Positions 17,139 to 24,482 of a stretch of 24,729 nucleotides of DNA are shown here, piece by piece (the first letter of the stretch is position 1; every line of letters starts with the position of its first letter). The DNA comes from Bacillota bacterium (GTDB lineage Bacteria > Bacillota > Clostridia > Lachnospirales > Lachnospiraceae): assembly GCA_023409535.1 (NCBI GenBank), contig JAEYGZ010000010.1, positions 1 through 24,729 on the forward strand, in the 5' to 3' direction. The notes below the pieces were generated by a model. That model worked only from the letters and a program-made list of their open reading frames with translations. It did no database searches and was not told where the DNA came from. The position numbers were made by a program, and so were the translations under genes.

Positions 17139-17756
17139 AGCCAGATGTCGGGACATATCGCGCACGGCATCTTCGAAGCGAGTTCGATTTGCCTGCGTGC
17201 TGAGACCACGTCGGCTGCAATGCGGAACATCGTGAGAGACGATGAGATCAGGGCGGTCAATGGGGGTTCGCCTCCATCCGTCCTCCGCGGCCCGTCCGAG
17301 CAGTAACACATACTCGAGTCGTGGCAGCAGATCGACAGAGCGCGCGGTCCACATGGCTCCGCGCGCCCGCTCGGACGCAAGTGAACTGCCATTCTTCTCG
17401 TTCGAAGTCGGAAATGGGCACACACTCCAGTGGACGACATCGCCCCACTCGACCCCGTGTTGCCTGTAAATGAGACGGCAGTTCCGTGCAGTAGCGTCGT
17501 CGTTGTCAAGGCTCAACAGCCCGCTGCCTGTCCCCGCCTCCGCCTTGGTGCTGGGGTTGTCAAGAAGGACCAACGCACGTGCGTTGATGCCGCCCAGGTC
17601 GGGGTCGACGTAGGGAACGTGACCACGAGGCAGCGAGTGGGCTTCGGCGATCTCGTCAGCCAGCCGATTCAGCGGCGCGACGTGCGCCTGTCGGATCCTC
17701 GCCAGTTTTTCAGCAGCAACTCGCTGATCGCGGTTTCGGCCCAGTTGTGACGGCAT
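17124..17756 (-). CDS. Uracil-DNA-glycosylase-superfamily-like protein
   Basis: 210 aa. The core segment LLDNPSTKAEAG followed by SGLLSLDNDDATARN (residues 64-92) and then GDVVHWSVCPFP (105-116) has the layout of actinobacterial UDG-superfamily proteins, where this region binds the flipped base. LLPRLEYVLLLGRAAEDGW (143-161) is the usual central strand, and VSHDVPHCSRRGL (173-185) stands where most members have an HPSP-type motif. The enzyme would remove damaged or deaminated bases from DNA, but the changed C-terminal motif makes substrate and even activity uncertain. The ATG at 17756 has AGAGGAG with a 10-nt spacer. The gene is convergent with the acyl-CoA synthetase and overlaps its terminator-like hairpin. 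Role in repair versus defence is open. Confidence 0.65.
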   Translation of the reverse strand: MPSQLGRNRDQRVAAEKLARIRQAHVAPLNRLADEIAEAHSLPRGHVPYVDPDLGGINARALVLLDNPSTKAEAGTGSGLLSLDNDDATARNCRLIYRQHGVEWGDVVHWSVCPFPTSNEKNGSSLASERARGAMWTARSVDLLPRLEYVLLLGRAAEDGWRRTPIDRPDLIVSHDVPHCSRRGLSTQANRTRFEDAVRDMSRHLAGQRS

Positions 17757-18115
17757 TTCCGGTCATCTCCTCTTGCGTAGTCGCGAACTCACCGGGTTCG
17801 TACAGGGCGAATCAGCTAGGAACCAGTTGCGATCCGTGGGATTTCCGCGTGCCCAGCCGGGTCAGTCAACGAGATCTAACTCCATCCCCCCTGCGCTACC
17901 GCCGGGCGGAAGTTCCTAACTCAACACACGCCAAGCGCAGGCGCCACGTGCCCACGAGACCTGGTTATGTGAAGGTCTCCCGAACGAGATTGAAGCACGC
18001 AATCCCGACAAGTCATGCTGCGCGAAGTCGAAGCGATCCAAATTCGTCCGACTGGACTATTCCGATATATCCGACATGTGTGGCATCCTGATCCTGAATC
18101 TAGGGGGTTCTCTGC
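17757..18115. promoter_or_regulatory. Divergent intergenic region before the glycine-rich two-gene unit
   Basis: 359 bp between the UDG-like gene (leftward) and the glycine-rich protein gene (rightward). No gene is supported in it. A possible rightward promoter is TTCGTC at 18043-18048 with TATATC at 18066-18071 (17-bp spacer), and the ribosome site AGGGGG lies at 18102-18107. Only the ribosome site is convincing. Confidence 0.4.
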
Positions 18116-19192
18116 ATGGTTCTGCCACTCATTCCACTCGTCGCAATTGCAGTCGGCGCCGCTGCGGGCGGCGGCGGCCTTGCGCTGGGCGGCAAGGGCG
18201 CCTTCGACATCACGAAGGCGAACGCGGAGCTCTCCGCATCGCGCGAGCGGTACGAGGCTCGGCGGACGCAGAGCGAAGAGTTCATTCGCGCCGTCAATGA
18301 CCGGATCGTCACTTACGGGGCGCAGCAGGAGCATTCACTCACCACTGTCGTGCGCCGCATGCACGACTTCTTGATCCGCAATGAGAAGCAGGTTCGGGAC
18401 AGCGAGAAGCTCCTAACCGATGGTCTGGACGCACAGATCAACCTGCTCACCGGATCAGGGCAACTGGACCTGTCGATTTCCCAATGGGTGCGTGGCGTGA
18501 TCGGTTCCGTTGGCGCAGGGGCGGGAGTGGGCGCGGCAACCACAAGTGCGGTGTCCTCCCTAGGAGTGGCGAGCACAGGTGCTGCGATATCGGGTCTGTC
18601 CGGTGCCGCTGCAGAAAGCGCGACACTCGCATGGCTCGGAGGCGGGGCGCTTGCCGCTGGCGGTGGCGGTGTGGCACTCGGAGCTCTTGCGCTCAACTTT
18701 GTAACGTTCGGGCCGGGTCTACTGGCTGCCGGATTTGTGGTCAAAGGCCAAGGGAAGAAGGCTGAAACCCAGGCCAAGAAATTCGGGGCGGAGATCGAGG
18801 TCGCTATCGCGAACCTAGACGTCGCGGATGTCGAGATGGAAGCCGTCCGCACACGCACCGATGAACTCGCTGACGCCCTTTCGACGATGTCGCTGAGGGC
18901 TACAGCAGCGCTCGACGTACTGGAAGCTGACCCATTTGACGCTGCGATTCATGCGGCGCAGTTCCAGAAGACAATGGTCTTGGTGAAGGGCGTCGTCGAC
19001 ATCGCGACTACGCCGGTGATCGATGAGGAAGGTTCCTTGACGGATGCGGGATATCGCCTCATCGTCAAGTACCGGCCAGCCGAGAATGCTCGGGCCAGCG
19101 ATCCCTCTCCGCAGGATCAACCAGGCCCGCGGACGAACACCGACGTAAGTCCTGAATCCGTCGATGCGAGCTGCGGAACTGCCCATGCCTGA
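18116..19192 (+). CDS. Glycine-rich membrane/coiled-coil protein of unknown function, first gene of a two-gene unit
   Basis: 358 aa, no recognised enzyme motif. Residues 1-28 are a hydrophobic, glycine-rich segment (VAIAVGAAAGGGGLALGG) that could be a membrane anchor. Residues 33-105 are a charged helical stretch likely to form a coiled coil. Residues 126-210 are a long Gly/Ala-rich hydrophobic block, including WLGGGALAAGGGGVALGALAL, that could form a membrane hairpin. Residues 214-265 are another charged helix, and the tail beyond 320 is Pro/Ser-rich and disordered. Helix-hydrophobic hairpin-helix is the build of alpha-pore-forming proteins, so membrane insertion is a reasonable inference, not proof. 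The ATG has AGGGGG 8 nt upstream. The next gene overlaps its stop by 8 bp, so the two are expressed together. Confidence 0.75.
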   Translation: MVLPLIPLVAIAVGAAAGGGGLALGGKGAFDITKANAELSASRERYEARRTQSEEFIRAVNDRIVTYGAQQEHSLTTVVRRMHDFLIRNEKQVRDSEKLLTDGLDAQINLLTGSGQLDLSISQWVRGVIGSVGAGAGVGAATTSAVSSLGVASTGAAISGLSGAAAESATLAWLGGGALAAGGGGVALGALALNFVTFGPGLLAAGFVVKGQGKKAETQAKKFGAEIEVAIANLDVADVEMEAVRTRTDELADALSTMSLRATAALDVLEADPFDAAIHAAQFQKTMVLVKGVVDIATTPVIDEEGSLTDAGYRLIVKYRPAENARASDPSPQDQPGPRTNTDVSPESVDASCGTAHA

Positions 19193-19619
19193 TTCGACGA
19201 AGCCGCTAGTGGGCGAGGTGCTCGGACCAAAGAGCGCTGGGATTGCTGGAGCGTTCGACGGCTTCAACGCGCTCAACTCGCTCGTCGAAGCAGCCAACGC
19301 GTGCGTTCGTGTGCATGCCACTGAGAAGACCAAACAGGCGAGGATCGGTGCGTATGAAGCAACTGAGGTGCACCGTATCAAGGCGGCTGAAGGGATACTT
19401 CGGCAGTACTTCGACGCAGTATTCGATGAGCGCCGGGCGACGATCGACGGCTTCTTCGAGAGGTTGGATATAGCCCTCGAGAAGGGCGACTCGGAGGTCA
19501 TCAACGACGTCGTACGGAGTGTTGTCGACATCGCCAAGAGCTCTCCCCTTGCAGATCTCGGTGACCTCAGCCAGATCCGCGCGGCTCTCGACGACCCTGA
19601 TCAGGTCTGGGAGCTCTAG
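19185..19619 (+). CDS. Small helical partner protein of unknown function, second gene of the unit
   Basis: 144 aa from the ATG at 19185, which overlaps the upstream stop by 8 bp; an in-frame ATG at 19164 would add 7 residues but has no better ribosome site. The protein is soluble and helical: an N-terminal GAFDGFNALNSLVEAANA segment, a charged helix with HRIKAAEGILRQYFDAVFDERR, a second helix with FFERLDIALEKGD, and an ending SSPLADLGDL...DPDQVWEL. I recall similar C-terminal layouts in uncharacterised bacterial proteins but cannot name a family. The overlap with the glycine-rich membrane-type gene suggests a cognate pair such as effector and inhibitor, or two subunits of one complex (inference). 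It is convergent with the SIR2 gene 42 bp downstream. Confidence 0.72.
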   Translation: MPDSTKPLVGEVLGPKSAGIAGAFDGFNALNSLVEAANACVRVHATEKTKQARIGAYEATEVHRIKAAEGILRQYFDAVFDERRATIDGFFERLDIALEKGDSEVINDVVRSVVDIAKSSPLADLGDLSQIRAALDDPDQVWEL

Positions 19620-19632
19620 CCGCTCGCACCAC

Positions 19633-19654
19633 ACCGGGAGTTTTCTGACCCGGT
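19633..19654. terminator. Small hairpin between convergent genes
   Basis: ACCGGG (19633-19638) and CCCGGT (19649-19654) pair around a 10-nt loop in the 42-bp gap between the stops of the small helical protein gene and the SIR2 gene. The stem is only 6 bp and no T-tract follows, so termination in both directions is possible but not firm. Confidence 0.4.
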
Positions 19655-19661
19655 TGCTTAA

Positions 19662-21137
19662 CTACGACGCCCCTAGATCTCTCAGGCTGTTTCTCAGCGG
19701 GCCGAGTAGTTCGCTCTCGGATCGTCGGACTTTCTCTGATATGCGACGCAGCTCGTTCGCCAACGCCCGATCGTCGGGTTCCAACAGTCCCGAGAACCGT
19801 TGGTCGAGGAGCCACGACGCATCCTTGGTGGCGTACATCCCGATTGCGTCGAGAAGGATCTCCATCTGGCGCACGCGCGTCGCGGTGTCATCGCCCGCAC
19901 AGTTCACCCAACGAAATCGCTTCTCCCACAGCTTTGTCCGAGCCGATGGAGCAGATACGTCCACGAACGTGCCGAATTGCGCCTTGCTCTCTAGAAACTC
20001 GTCGACCTCGAGGGCAAGACGAATCACGTTGTCGTCGGACATCGATGTGCCGACAACGAGCAGGTGCTTGGTCATCATCAGTGACTGCAGTAACGACCCC
20101 GCCGGCCGGGAGTTTGCATCGAAACGGACAAAGCTCCGTCGCGTCAGCACGATCTTAGCTTCGTCTCCGATGTCACCGTGCAGCTTCAGAAGCCACGGCC
20201 TACCGGGCACAGCGTTTTGCCGAGCAAGTATGGCAGGTCGTGGACGCCCGGTGAACTCAACGGCGCGTTCGTAGAGTTCGTCGTAGTTGGTGGTCACTAC
20301 CTGACCCGCGTCCAACCCCGCAAGAAGAGCATGGGCGAGCGACACTTGGGTTGCTTTGCGGACGAGCTCAGCCACGGTAGAACCCAGATGATCGCGCATG
20401 TGCAGCGAGATGAGCTCCGCCTGGTCCAGCGGCGACCCGGATAGGCTCGTGAAGTCCCCTTCTGGGATGTCGGCTCTGCGTGACAGCTCTTCTAGGAGCC
20501 CGTTCCAGCTCGGGAGGCCCGCTGCCATACTGACGCCCGCTCCGATGAACAATGCGAGGTGCTGCTGCTGCGCAAGCGCGCCGAGTTGCGCAGCAACCGA
20601 CAACTCCTCAGCGCCCAGCCCCGAATGTAGACCGGGATTCGCCCTGCGGAAGTGTTGTATCGCCCCGTGGAGGGCGCGATCGGGCGTCACCAGCGCGAAG
20701 TCGATCCGGTATGCACGAGCGATTCGAGTCATCGCCTGCAGCAGTTCGCGGATAACCTCTCCCCGGCGATCGCCCTGAGCTCCACCACGGATACCCAATA
20801 CCGGCATCGCGACGACGAGTCTACCTTCCGCCGAACGCTCTGCCGCACTTACGATCTCGCGGGTCATTGCCTCCATACGTAGTTCGAGCTCAGCGCCCGT
20901 CACGGCAGCGCCGTCATACACGCTGATGAACCACACTCGCGGGTCGTCGGGGTTGCATCCAAATCCTCTGTCCCATCCAACAGGCGCAGACGGTTTCCTG
21001 CCATTCAAGAGAACGTTCCACTGAGGCTCGACATTGAACCGTCGGTCGGTCGGAACGATCACTACGTCGTACCGAACCGTCTCGAGTCGTCCGTGTACTA
21101 CGAAAACATGCCCCGCACCAACAGTGTCGTCACCCAC
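19662..21137 (-). CDS. SIR2-domain protein with a macro-like N-terminal domain (candidate NADase defence effector)
   Basis: 491 aa. Residues ~190-400 are a SIR2 domain: FIGAGVSMAAGLPSW (197-211), TTNYD (282-286, N284 as candidate catalytic Asn), LKLHGDI with H320, and VGTSMSDDN (362-370). Residues ~1-165 contain DVVIVPTD (24-31) and AMPVLGIRGGAQGDRRGEVI (110-129), a pattern like an ADP-ribose-binding macro domain with a GIRGG loop; this reading is by eye. The C-terminus (~410-491) is helical. SIR2 domains in phage defence (for example in Thoeris ThsA) hydrolyse NAD+; a macro-like sensor joined to SIR2 would fit such an effector (inference). The GTG at 21137 has AAGG 7 nt upstream. It is divergent from the HNH gene and convergent with the glycine-rich pair. 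Confidence 0.82.
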   Translation of the reverse strand: MGDDTVGAGHVFVVHGRLETVRYDVVIVPTDRRFNVEPQWNVLLNGRKPSAPVGWDRGFGCNPDDPRVWFISVYDGAAVTGAELELRMEAMTREIVSAAERSAEGRLVVAMPVLGIRGGAQGDRRGEVIRELLQAMTRIARAYRIDFALVTPDRALHGAIQHFRRANPGLHSGLGAEELSVAAQLGALAQQQHLALFIGAGVSMAAGLPSWNGLLEELSRRADIPEGDFTSLSGSPLDQAELISLHMRDHLGSTVAELVRKATQVSLAHALLAGLDAGQVVTTNYDELYERAVEFTGRPRPAILARQNAVPGRPWLLKLHGDIGDEAKIVLTRRSFVRFDANSRPAGSLLQSLMMTKHLLVVGTSMSDDNVIRLALEVDEFLESKAQFGTFVDVSAPSARTKLWEKRFRWVNCAGDDTATRVRQMEILLDAIGMYATKDASWLLDQRFSGLLEPDDRALANELRRISEKVRRSESELLGPLRNSLRDLGAS

Positions 21138-21297
21138 GCGAGAACCTTACCCGCAGATGGCAAAAGGCAAGCACGCACAGTCCGGAACCATTGCGCCGAC
21201 AATGCGAAGCGCCCACGTCATACCCTCGATGGACGGGAGTGTCGCCGCCTGCCAAGACGCCGCCCGACCTCGCAGACGCGGCTGGTGTACCACCCGC

Positions 21298-21307
21298 GTT
21301 TGCAAAC
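21298..21307. promoter_or_regulatory. GTTTGCAAAC palindrome in the SIR2/HNH divergent region
   Basis: A perfect 10-bp palindrome about 40 bp before the HNH start, in the 211-bp divergent promoter region shared with the SIR2 gene. Its place near the HNH -35 region fits a repressor site, but no regulator gene is near. Confidence 0.35.
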
Positions 21308-21336
21308 TCGAGCCGCGTTCGGGACGGGCGCAGTCC

Positions 21337-21342
21337 TACACT
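21337..21342 (+). promoter_or_regulatory. Candidate -10 box giving a leaderless HNH mRNA
   Basis: TACACT (TANNNT type) ends 6 nt before the HNH ATG at 21349, and no Shine-Dalgarno lies in between. Transcription would start at or next to the ATG. Leaderless genes with this arrangement are common in actinobacteria. Confidence 0.45.
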
Positions 21343-21348
21343 CACCCC

Positions 21349-22431
21349 ATGCCCTCCGACCCCCTGACGCTCGGCCAGCAGCTGGTTGCGGTGCTGGAGG
21401 GCGGCAGGCGCACGTCGACGTACAAGCTCGCGGTGATGGTCGCGCTCCTCGACCTCGCCGTCGAATCCGTTCCCGACGACCCTGCGGCCGAAGTGCCCAT
21501 TGACCTCGACGACCTGACCGACCGCGTGATGGCACTCTACTGGACCCAGCTGCGACCACTCAGCGAACGAGATCAGCTGGTGCTCCGACAATCGCGCGAC
21601 GGCCGCGGCGTCATCTTCTCCGCACTTGAACAGCTCCGCACCGAATGCCACTCCCTACGCGAAGTCCCCATCGAGACCGCGAAAATGGCTACTCCACAGC
21701 ACTACTCCGCGGCGCACGACACCATCAAGAAGACTCTCGTCCGCTACCCGCTACACCTGCTGCAGCAGGTCGGCACCCACACGCACGAGTGCTTCCTCTA
21801 CGACGACTCGTGGATGGGCACCGACTCGACCCGCGTCATCGCCGACCACGGCAACCGACTCCTACTCTTCGCCGGCGTCTGCCACACACTCGCTCGGCTC
21901 GCACCACTGGTGAAGCCCGCATTCCAGCTCGCATGGGTCGACGACGTGCGGCACATGAACCGTGACGTCCTCGACAACGGCCCCGACATCGCCGACCACC
22001 TCTTCGGCACCGAACGCGTTTCGCTGATCAGACCCGCGGGCATCCTCGCCGACCAGTTCGGCAACGACTGCTTCTACTGCAACGCCCGCCTGCGCGCCGG
22101 ACGTCACGTCGACCACGTCCTCCCGTGGTCACGTACCGGGATCGACGGCCTGGCGAACCTCGTCCTGTCCTGCCAGCCGTGCAACACAAGCAAATCCGAC
22201 GTCCTGCCTGCACCCTTCTACGTAGTCCGGGTCCTCGATCGTGGCCGCGACGTCATAGACGCGCTGGCCGAGAGCATTCGCTGGCCCAGCCAGTACGACC
22301 GCGTCCGATCGGCATCACACGGCCTGTACTCAACCCAGCCCGACACCACACCGGTCTGGCTGGGCCGCAAGCACATCGAACCGTTGAAACGCGTCGACGT
22401 CGAGTTCGACGAACACGATATCGATCTGTGA
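21349..22431 (+). CDS. HNH endonuclease-domain protein
   Basis: 360 aa from the ATG at 21349. The C-terminal third carries a zinc-bound HNH fold: C241-x2-C244 (CFYC), the catalytic-type H253-V-D255-H256 (RHVDHVLPW), then NLVLSCQPCN with C275-x2-C278 and KSD. All key residues of the HNH motif are present, so nuclease activity on DNA is expected. The N-terminal ~230 residues are helical and of unknown role, perhaps target recognition. The open frame continues upstream to 21034, but that part overlaps the SIR2 gene on the other strand; the usual actinobacterial codon pattern and the TACACT box both favour 21349. It may act in phage or plasmid defence, as a stand-alone restriction nuclease, or in repair; there is no adjacent methyltransferase in the window. 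Confidence 0.82.
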   Translation: MPSDPLTLGQQLVAVLEGGRRTSTYKLAVMVALLDLAVESVPDDPAAEVPIDLDDLTDRVMALYWTQLRPLSERDQLVLRQSRDGRGVIFSALEQLRTECHSLREVPIETAKMATPQHYSAAHDTIKKTLVRYPLHLLQQVGTHTHECFLYDDSWMGTDSTRVIADHGNRLLLFAGVCHTLARLAPLVKPAFQLAWVDDVRHMNRDVLDNGPDIADHLFGTERVSLIRPAGILADQFGNDCFYCNARLRAGRHVDHVLPWSRTGIDGLANLVLSCQPCNTSKSDVLPAPFYVVRVLDRGRDVIDALAESIRWPSQYDRVRSASHGLYSTQPDTTPVWLGRKHIEPLKRVDVEFDEHDIDL

Positions 22432-22587
22432 GTTGCACGCCGCCCCACGACGACGCACACAGTCGGATATGACCGATTTACGCACTATTGCAACACGTTT
22501 CGGCCGCAATGGACTCGTTCCAGCAGTCCGAAGGCACCTCGGCGGTTAGGTTGGCTCAAGACCACAGTGCCGTCACGGGGAGGCGAG

Positions 22588-24228
22588 ATGACTCAAACCA
22601 ATTCGGACTCACCAGAAGCAGCCAAACACACGCTGCGTCGCGACGTCGGGCTCATCGGACTTCTGTTCGCCAGCGTCGGATCGATCATCGGCAGCGGCTG
22701 GTTGTTCGGCGCCATGAACGCCGCGCAAAAGGCCGGTCCCGCCGCGATCATCTCGTGGGCGTTGGGCGCCTTCATGATCCTTCTGATCGCACTCACGTTT
22801 GCCGAACTCGGGACCATGTTCCCGGTGTCGGGTGGTGTGGTGCGCTTCCCGCACATCGTCTTCGGCTCGTTCGCGAGCTACACCGGTGGCTGGATCCTCT
22901 GGATCGCCTGCGGCACTGTCGCTCCGATCGAGGTCGAGGGCGCACTGCAGTACGCCACCAAATACGCGGCGTTCACAGAGAAGAGCACCGTCGACGGCAA
23001 CACGGTGCATACGCTCACCGGATTGGGTTACACCCTCGCGTTCGTGCTGCTGGCACTGTTCGTCGTCATCAATTACGTCGGCGTCCGATGGTTCGCCCGC
23101 ATCAACAACGTGCTGGTGTGGTGGAAGCTCGCGATCATCCTGATCGTCATCATCGCCTTCCTGGCCACCCAGTTCCGCACCGACAACTTCACCTCGCAGG
23201 GCTTCATGCCCAACCACTGGCAGGGCGTCTTCGAGGCCATCGCGACGTCGGGAATCGTGTTCTCCTTTCTCGGTTTTCGCCAGGGAATCGAACTCGCCGG
23301 AGAAACGTCGAACCCACGCAAGTACGTGCCCATCGCCGTCATCGGCTCGGTCGTGCTCACCGGCGTCATCTACGTGGCCCTCCAGGTGGCGTTCATCGGC
23401 TCACTCAATCCCGCCGACTTCGCCAGAGGCTGGTCGGAGATGGGCTTCAAGAACGACTTCGGTCCACTGGCCGCCATCGCCACCGCTCTCGGACTGGCAT
23501 GGCTGGCCACGCTGCTCTACATCGACGCGATCGTGTCGCCCGCCGACACCGGCCTGATCTACACCACTGTCACCGCGCGCGTCTCCTACGCCATGGCCCG
23601 CAACGGCAACGCGCCACGGCCGCTGGCCAAGACGACGCACCGCGGCGTCCCACTCGTCAGTCTGCTGGTCGCATTCGTGCTCGGATTGATCGTGCTGCTA
23701 CCTTTCCCGAGTTGGCAGCAGCTCGTCGGGTTCATCACGTCCGCGACGGTGCTGTCCTTCGCTGCGGGACCGGTGGTTGTTGCCGCGCTGCGTCGTGCCG
23801 CACCAGAACTCGACCGCCCCTTCCGTGTCCCGGGTGGCGACGTGATCCCGGTACTCGCGTTCGTCTCGTCGAATCTCATCGTGATCTGGTCGACGTGGAC
23901 GATCAACTTCAAGCTGTTCATCGCGGTCCTCATCGGTCTGGTGTTGCTCGCCGTCCTCGAGATGGTCTACGACCAGCCGGTGCTCGAGATGCGCTCGGGC
24001 TCGTGGATCATCATCTGGCTGGCCGGCCTCGCCCTGATCTCCTACCTCGCAGGCGATCTCGACGACTCCGCCATCCTCGGGTTCTGGCCGGCCAACATCG
24101 TGACCGTGGTGTTCAGCATCATCGTGTTCTACGTCGCCGTGCATTACCGGCTGCCGGAGAAGACCATGCGCGAACACATGGAGCAGGTGAAGTCCGACGC
24201 CGCGCTCGAAGACGAAGAACTCGGCTGA
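22588..24228 (+). CDS. APC-superfamily amino-acid permease
   Basis: 546 aa with 12-13 hydrophobic segments, so an integral inner-membrane transporter. The first helix carries GLIGLLFASVGSIIGSGWLFG, the unwound TM1 glycine-rich motif of APC carriers that binds the amino-acid backbone; helix 6 has SGIVFSFLGFRQGIELAGE, the matching substrate and proton-coupling region. It would carry an amino acid or amine with H+; the substrate cannot be told. The C-terminal tail is short and acidic. The frame also has a GTG at 22567, but the strong GGGGAGG at 22577-22583 lies just before the ATG at 22588 (4-nt spacer), so I take the ATG. Codon use is strongly GC-rich at third positions, like a core gene. The 156 bp before it carry no clear promoter. 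Confidence 0.9.
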   Translation: MTQTNSDSPEAAKHTLRRDVGLIGLLFASVGSIIGSGWLFGAMNAAQKAGPAAIISWALGAFMILLIALTFAELGTMFPVSGGVVRFPHIVFGSFASYTGGWILWIACGTVAPIEVEGALQYATKYAAFTEKSTVDGNTVHTLTGLGYTLAFVLLALFVVINYVGVRWFARINNVLVWWKLAIILIVIIAFLATQFRTDNFTSQGFMPNHWQGVFEAIATSGIVFSFLGFRQGIELAGETSNPRKYVPIAVIGSVVLTGVIYVALQVAFIGSLNPADFARGWSEMGFKNDFGPLAAIATALGLAWLATLLYIDAIVSPADTGLIYTTVTARVSYAMARNGNAPRPLAKTTHRGVPLVSLLVAFVLGLIVLLPFPSWQQLVGFITSATVLSFAAGPVVVAALRRAAPELDRPFRVPGGDVIPVLAFVSSNLIVIWSTWTINFKLFIAVLIGLVLLAVLEMVYDQPVLEMRSGSWIIIWLAGLALISYLAGDLDDSAILGFWPANIVTVVFSIIVFYVAVHYRLPEKTMREHMEQVKSDAALEDEELG

Positions 24229-24413
24229 GCGCCCCCAACCGGCGGGCACGCAGCAGAGGTCACCGCTGCGGCACGCGGAGGCGCCCGAACCGAGCGGGAC
24301 ATAGGGACCCCGAACCCGGACAGTCCTCACGCTAGCCGCCCAGCATCTCCCTGATCCCGTCAAGAAATGCTGCAACGTCGAATCGTTCGCGCGCACCGAA
24401 CAAACTCCCTATG

Positions 24414-24439
24414 CCCCGCCACCTCATGTGGTGGCGGGG
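24414..24439. terminator. Strong 10-bp hairpin between convergent genes
   Basis: CCCCGCCACC (24414-24423) pairs perfectly with GGTGGCGGGG (24430-24439) around a 6-nt loop. It lies 186 bp after the permease stop and 44 bp after the stop of the minus-strand gene, between convergent genes. A short T-containing run (ttaggctt) follows on the plus strand only. It is the best terminator candidate of the window, probably mainly for the minus-strand gene. Confidence 0.6.
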
Positions 24440-24482
24440 TTAGGCTTCGCGCGACGACTCGGTTGAGTTCCCGCGGTGTGTG

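Noticed and set aside
17747..18091. 114-codon plus-strand frame before the glycine-rich gene
   Set aside because: Overlaps the UDG-like start, is Arg/Ser/Pro-rich without pattern, and lacks a ribosome site.
21034..21348. Upstream extension of the HNH gene by 105 codons
   Set aside because: It overlaps the SIR2 coding region in antisense, looks like low-quality sequence (Arg/Pro/Thr-rich), and the TACACT box plus ATG at 21349 gives a better start.
22488..24335. Long plus-strand frame of 615 codons overlapping the permease
   Set aside because: It is an Arg/His-rich shadow of the permease in another frame; the permease frame has clear membrane helices and APC motifs.
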